Positions 61,266 to 64,000 of a stretch of DNA of 64,000 bases are shown in pieces; the stretch's first letter is position 1, and each line of letters begins with the position of its first letter. The translations under genes and the position numbers were made by a program. Source of the stretch: UBA7672 sp963738625 (GTDB lineage: Bacteria > Pseudomonadota > Alphaproteobacteria > Caulobacterales > Hyphomonadaceae); assembly GCA_963738625.1 (NCBI GenBank), contig CAVTXH010000002.1:1-64000 (forward strand), read 5' to 3'. The notes beneath the pieces are model-generated. The model saw only the letters and a list, made by a program, of their open reading frames with translations, did no database searches and was not told the origin of the DNA.

Positions 61266-61642
61266 CGGCGCCGATCATGATCTTGTCGAGGCTTCATGCG
61301 GCATTGCCGGGAAGTAGCATCGTGCAATTCGGTGGCTTGCCCGCTGTCCAGCTGGGGCCGCGAGCAATTATCGCCTGCCATCCGATGTGGGACAGTACGC
61401 ACCCGATGATGATTGCCGCACAAACTGCTGCAATCGCGGCTGGCCTTGCGCCTGAGTTTCGCTCGACGTTTATGATGATCCGAAGGCCAGTATAGCAAGG
61501 CAGCGCCGTGATACTGGGTCGTCGGCCTCGCTAGGCAACACACGTTTCAACTCTTCGCGACGCGCTTGTTACCCAAAGCGTTACCCAATCGAAGCCGAAA
61601 TACAAAATGAGGGGGTCGAACGTGATCAAGCCGTTGATTTTG
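61266..61642. other. Decayed edge of the integrated element beside tRNA-His; no gene seen
   Basis: 377 bases without a convincing gene. TTACCC occurs twice near 61570-61587 (TTACCCAAAGCGTTACCCAA), and a related GGGTAACG/ATTGGGTA pair is seen near 57810-57828 at the other side of the element. These might be recombination or attachment-linked repeats but are too short to be sure. Confidence 0.3.
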
Positions 61643-61719
61643 TGGTACCGCCAGCCCGGATCGAACGGGCGACCTCTAGATCCACAATCTAGCGCTCTAA
61701 CCAACTGAGCTATGGCGGC
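61643..61719 (-). tRNA. tRNA-His (GTG)
   Basis: The minus strand gives a full cloverleaf: acceptor GCCGCCA paired with TGGCGGT, D arm with AGCTCAGTTGGTTAGAGC, anticodon stem CTAGA/TCTAG enclosing TTGTGGA (anticodon GTG), T arm with CCCGTTCGATCCGGG, and encoded CCA. G1 faces U72, the discriminator is A73 and no G-1 is encoded (the preceding base is T). This is the derived alphaproteobacterial form of tRNA-His, recognised by a matching divergent HisRS. Confidence 0.95.
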
Positions 61720-61727
61720 ATTCCGGT

Positions 61728-61743
61728 GAGCCCGGAAGGGCTC
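61728..61743. terminator. Perfect hairpin between tRNA-His and its upstream neighbours
   Basis: GAGCCC (61728-61733) and GGGCTC (61738-61743) pair around a GGAA tetraloop. It lies nine bases upstream of the tRNA on the minus strand, so it could end minus-strand transcription arriving from the AsmA side. No T-run. Confidence 0.35.
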
Positions 61744-61961
61744 GCGCGGGAAGGGCGTGGTCTTACGCTGAAGCTTTCAGGCGGGCAAGCGGGGCGCGCA
61801 ACTCGCCTCCAAAAGGCCGGAAAACGCCGGCCGAGACGCAGCCGTCTCGCTTCGGGGCGCGGGCCGGAATTCTGACCGAAAATAAACAATCCCCCATGGT
61901 CCAAAGCTGACTCGACCATCCCGGACTGGCGGCATTTCGCAGCCAGCCAAGGGAGGCTTTG

Positions 61962-62222
61962 ATGAACGAGACGAACAACACACGGCAAAACGGCAGGCCG
62001 CCGGAGGACAGGCCAGCCATCCTCTCCAAGACCCTCCGCTTTCTCACCGCCGGAGGCCTGACATTGGCGATCGCTGTCGTACAGGAGGCGCTCAAGTCCA
62101 GTCCGGACTGGAGCCTGATCGCCACTCTGGTCGCCGGCATCCTCGTCGGCATAGGCGGCGGCGCCTATGGGCGCGTGGTGGCGCAAGGGCCGCTCACCTC
62201 GATACTGCCCCGAGGCAGGTGA
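61962..62222 (+). CDS. Small membrane protein
   Basis: About 86 residues from ATG 61962, with GGGAGG upstream. A polar N-terminus (NETNNTRQNGRPPEDRPA) is followed by one or two hydrophobic helices (LTAGGLTLAIAVVQEAL, LIATLVAGILVGIGGGAYGR). The small glycine-rich helices resemble phage holin-like or uncharacterised inner-membrane proteins. No firm family. Confidence 0.55.
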   Translation: MNETNNTRQNGRPPEDRPAILSKTLRFLTAGGLTLAIAVVQEALKSSPDWSLIATLVAGILVGIGGGAYGRVVAQGPLTSILPRGR

Positions 62223-62254
62223 GGAAGCGCAGGCAATCGCGCAGGTGAGAGCGA

Positions 62255-63999
62255 TCAGCGGCCGAGCAGCTTGTTGAGCGCTTTGGCGGCTTCTTCCTTC
62301 GCCTTGTCCTCGACCGACTTCGGCTGTTGCGCTGGAGCCGGCGTGACGGGTGAGGGCGCCGGCTGCGCTTCACCCGCAGGTTGCTGCGCAGGAGCAGGCG
62401 CTGGCGTCGAAGCCGGCGCCTGCTGTCCGCCCTTCACGCCGAGCAGGTCAGACAGGTTGCCGCCAAGCTGCTTCTTCAACTCGTCCTGGATTTCGTTCGT
62501 CACCTTGGCTTTCGCGTCCGACGTCGCCTTCTTGGCCAGCCAGTCCCAATCCAGCGCGACGTCCACGCCATCCCATCCGCCAGCCAGCTTGATCGGCAGG
62601 CCATAGCCGTTCAGCCCATCACTCTTGTTCTTGAACTCAGGGAAAAGGCTGAGGCTCAGTTTCTGCCGGCCGATGTCCAGCGATCCGCCCCCCGCGACGT
62701 TGAATGCGCCTGCGTCCAACTTCAGGTCCGCCATCGCCGCCACGCCGTCTTTCATGACGAAGGACGCACCGAGATTGTTGAACTTGGTCTGCTGGCTGGC
62801 GCCGAACGCCGAAAGAGGCAGGCTCTTGCTGGTCAAGGCCGTCTTGGCTGCGCTGCCGAGTTCGGTAAGGTTCACGCCCTTGATCACGCCTTCGCCGAAC
62901 GCGAACTTCCCGTTGCCGGCCAGCGAGCTCATCAGGCTCTGCAGGTCCGCGCCCGATCCGGCAATGTCCACGTTCACATCGCCCTTGCCCTCGACCATGT
63001 CGAAGCCGGCGGCAGCAACCATGAACGGCCTCAGCGCCAGAGCATTGAGATTGGCCTTCACGGCGATGGCCGGAACCGCACCGCCGCCGTCGGCCAGGAA
63101 GCTTGCGCCGCCCGCGCCGCCGAACAGCGATGTCTGCTTCAGATCGGCGACCAGCCGTCCGCCTTTCAGGTTCACCGCGATGTTGGAAGGGCCGAAGTCG
63201 AATTTCTCATACGTGACGCCGCCCGTCTTCAGGTTGAGCTCCGCATCGACAAGCTTCAGCGGCGAAAGGTCGATCGGCGTCGAACCCCATCCGCCGGACT
63301 TTTTCGGCTCCTCTGCCGGCGCGCCGGATGCCTTGGCGTAGGGCGTGATATCGATGTCGCCTGTCGTCAGCGAACCGGTCAGGCGCGGGCGCGGCGAGAA
63401 GGAAAGGGCGGCTTCGCCAGCGCCGCGCACCTTGTCGAACTCCACTATTGCATTCTTCAGCAGCACGTCGTTCGCGCCGCCGGATGTGTCGCCCGACAGC
63501 GAGAAAGACTTGTAGACGTCGCCCTCCGGTAGCTTTGCGCCGGCGGCCGAAGCGAGCTGGCGCAGGTCCGGCGCGTTGATGGTGAGATGTCCGTTGTAGG
63601 TCAGCTCGTTGCGCAGCCGCGCGCTGCCGGTGAAGCCAAGGCCGAGCAGGCCGCTGTCATGCCGGAAATTGACGTCGGAGAATTCGAGGTCGCCCAGCTT
63701 GCCCGCGATCTTGGTCGTCGCGCTGGCCTTGCCCAGCGCGCCTGCGCCCGGCGCCGAGATGTTCATCGCGGTCGCAAGGTCGGCCAGGCGCGGCGCATCG
63801 GCGTTGGCCTCGAGCTGCAGGGTGATGAAGTCCGCGATGCGCGCTTCGCCCTTGAGATCGGCGTTCAGCAGCGGGCTCTCATGGCGTGCGTCCGCAATCT
63901 TCAGCGTGATATCCGAAGGCGAGCCGAACGCCTGGCCTGACGCGGACAGGCGGCCAAGAACGTTGCGGGCAGGCAGGTCCTTGACCTTGAAAGCATCGG
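62255..63999 (-). CDS. AsmA-family protein (C-terminal part; 5' end outside the window)
   Basis: The frame is open from 62255 to the window edge without a stop, giving at least 580 residues. Repeated beta-strand blocks such as LKLVDAELNLKTGGVTYEKF and NIAVNLKGGRLVADLKQTSL, then GKGDVNVDIAGSGADLQSLM and SLAGNGKFAFGEGVIKGVNL, are the AsmA_2 signature. A Pro/Ala/Gln-rich tail (PAPAPAQQPAGEAQPAP) and a short helix end the protein. AsmA-like proteins bridge the envelope and are implicated in lipid transport and outer-membrane biogenesis. The N-terminal membrane helix lies beyond the edge. Confidence 0.88.
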   Translation of the reverse strand, partial: DAFKVKDLPARNVLGRLSASGQAFGSPSDITLKIADARHESPLLNADLKGEARIADFITLQLEANADAPRLADLATAMNISAPGAGALGKASATTKIAGKLGDLEFSDVNFRHDSGLLGLGFTGSARLRNELTYNGHLTINAPDLRQLASAAGAKLPEGDVYKSFSLSGDTSGGANDVLLKNAIVEFDKVRGAGEAALSFSPRPRLTGSLTTGDIDITPYAKASGAPAEEPKKSGGWGSTPIDLSPLKLVDAELNLKTGGVTYEKFDFGPSNIAVNLKGGRLVADLKQTSLFGGAGGASFLADGGGAVPAIAVKANLNALALRPFMVAAAGFDMVEGKGDVNVDIAGSGADLQSLMSSLAGNGKFAFGEGVIKGVNLTELGSAAKTALTSKSLPLSAFGASQQTKFNNLGASFVMKDGVAAMADLKLDAGAFNVAGGGSLDIGRQKLSLSLFPEFKNKSDGLNGYGLPIKLAGGWDGVDVALDWDWLAKKATSDAKAKVTNEIQDELKKQLGGNLSDLLGVKGGQQAPASTPAPAPAQQPAGEAQPAPSPVTPAPAQQPKSVEDKAKEEAAKALNKLLGR

Positions 64000-64000
64000 C

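Noticed and set aside
62381..63940. Long plus-strand frames opposite the AsmA gene
   Set aside because: They are the antisense of a clear AsmA-family sequence, and high GC explains their openness.

Overview
The window is high-GC DNA from an alphaproteobacterium. The best marker is a tRNA-His (61643-61719, minus) with a G1:U72 pair, an A73 discriminator and no encoded G-1, a state known from Alphaproteobacteria. Start codons are often GTG or TTG behind purine-rich ribosome binding sites. I cannot place it more finely than class. The stretch is rich in accessory DNA: three complete insertion sequences with readable target duplications, one further element, several remnants, a dispersed intergenic repeat family, a polymorphic-toxin locus and a decayed integrative element.

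Layout. (1) 1-6161, plus strand: two large multiheme c-type cytochromes. The first is cut by the window edge and carries two frameshifts. The second has 19 CXXCH sites in exact 138-bp repeats. They are followed by an outer-membrane-type protein with SPOR and TPR regions and a C-terminal beta-barrel. Together they look like a periplasm-to-outside electron conduit, unlike the decaheme/porin systems I know. (2) 6.3-30.2 kb: a mosaic of mostly single small genes (membrane proteins, lipoproteins, a Sel1 protein, a DUF4253 protein, a HigB/HigA-like pair, an rpsU paralogue lacking an ATG start). They are separated by at least 12 copies of a ~100-bp repeat, always in the same orientation. An IS110/IS1111-type element, an IS21 element, a short tyrosine recombinase and a small catabolic-looking cluster (alpha/beta hydrolase, VOC protein, acyl-CoA dehydrogenase) are embedded in it. 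(3) 30.3-38.6 kb: mobile-element DNA with an AlpA-like regulator, a second IS21 element (8-bp target duplication), a divergent gene pair governed by a ribbon-helix-helix protein with two matching palindromic operators, and a complete IS66 element (8-bp target duplication).

(4) 38.7-48.2 kb, minus strand: a compact type II secretion operon, gspD-K-G-E-F-I-J-L-M-C-O, most genes joined by 4-bp start/stop overlaps. (5) 48.7-57.1 kb, plus strand, divergent from the secretion operon: a Tat-signal protein with one YD repeat and four Ig-like repeats, then a 1421-residue Rhs/YD-repeat protein with its own Sec signal peptide and a C-terminal HEXXH domain, then a lipoprotein that is the likely immunity protein. 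After an IS66 fragment comes a second toxin-tip-like gene with its own probable immunity gene. The signal peptides and the divergent secretion operon suggest export by Sec/Tat plus type II secretion rather than type VI. (6) 57.2-61.6 kb: IS6-type and P4-type integrase remnants and a decayed replication module (hypothetical protein, zinc-ribbon protein, frameshifted AAA helicase, truncated Toprim primase) next to tRNA-His. (7) 61.9-64.0 kb: ordinary chromosome, with a small membrane protein and an AsmA-family protein that runs off the edge.
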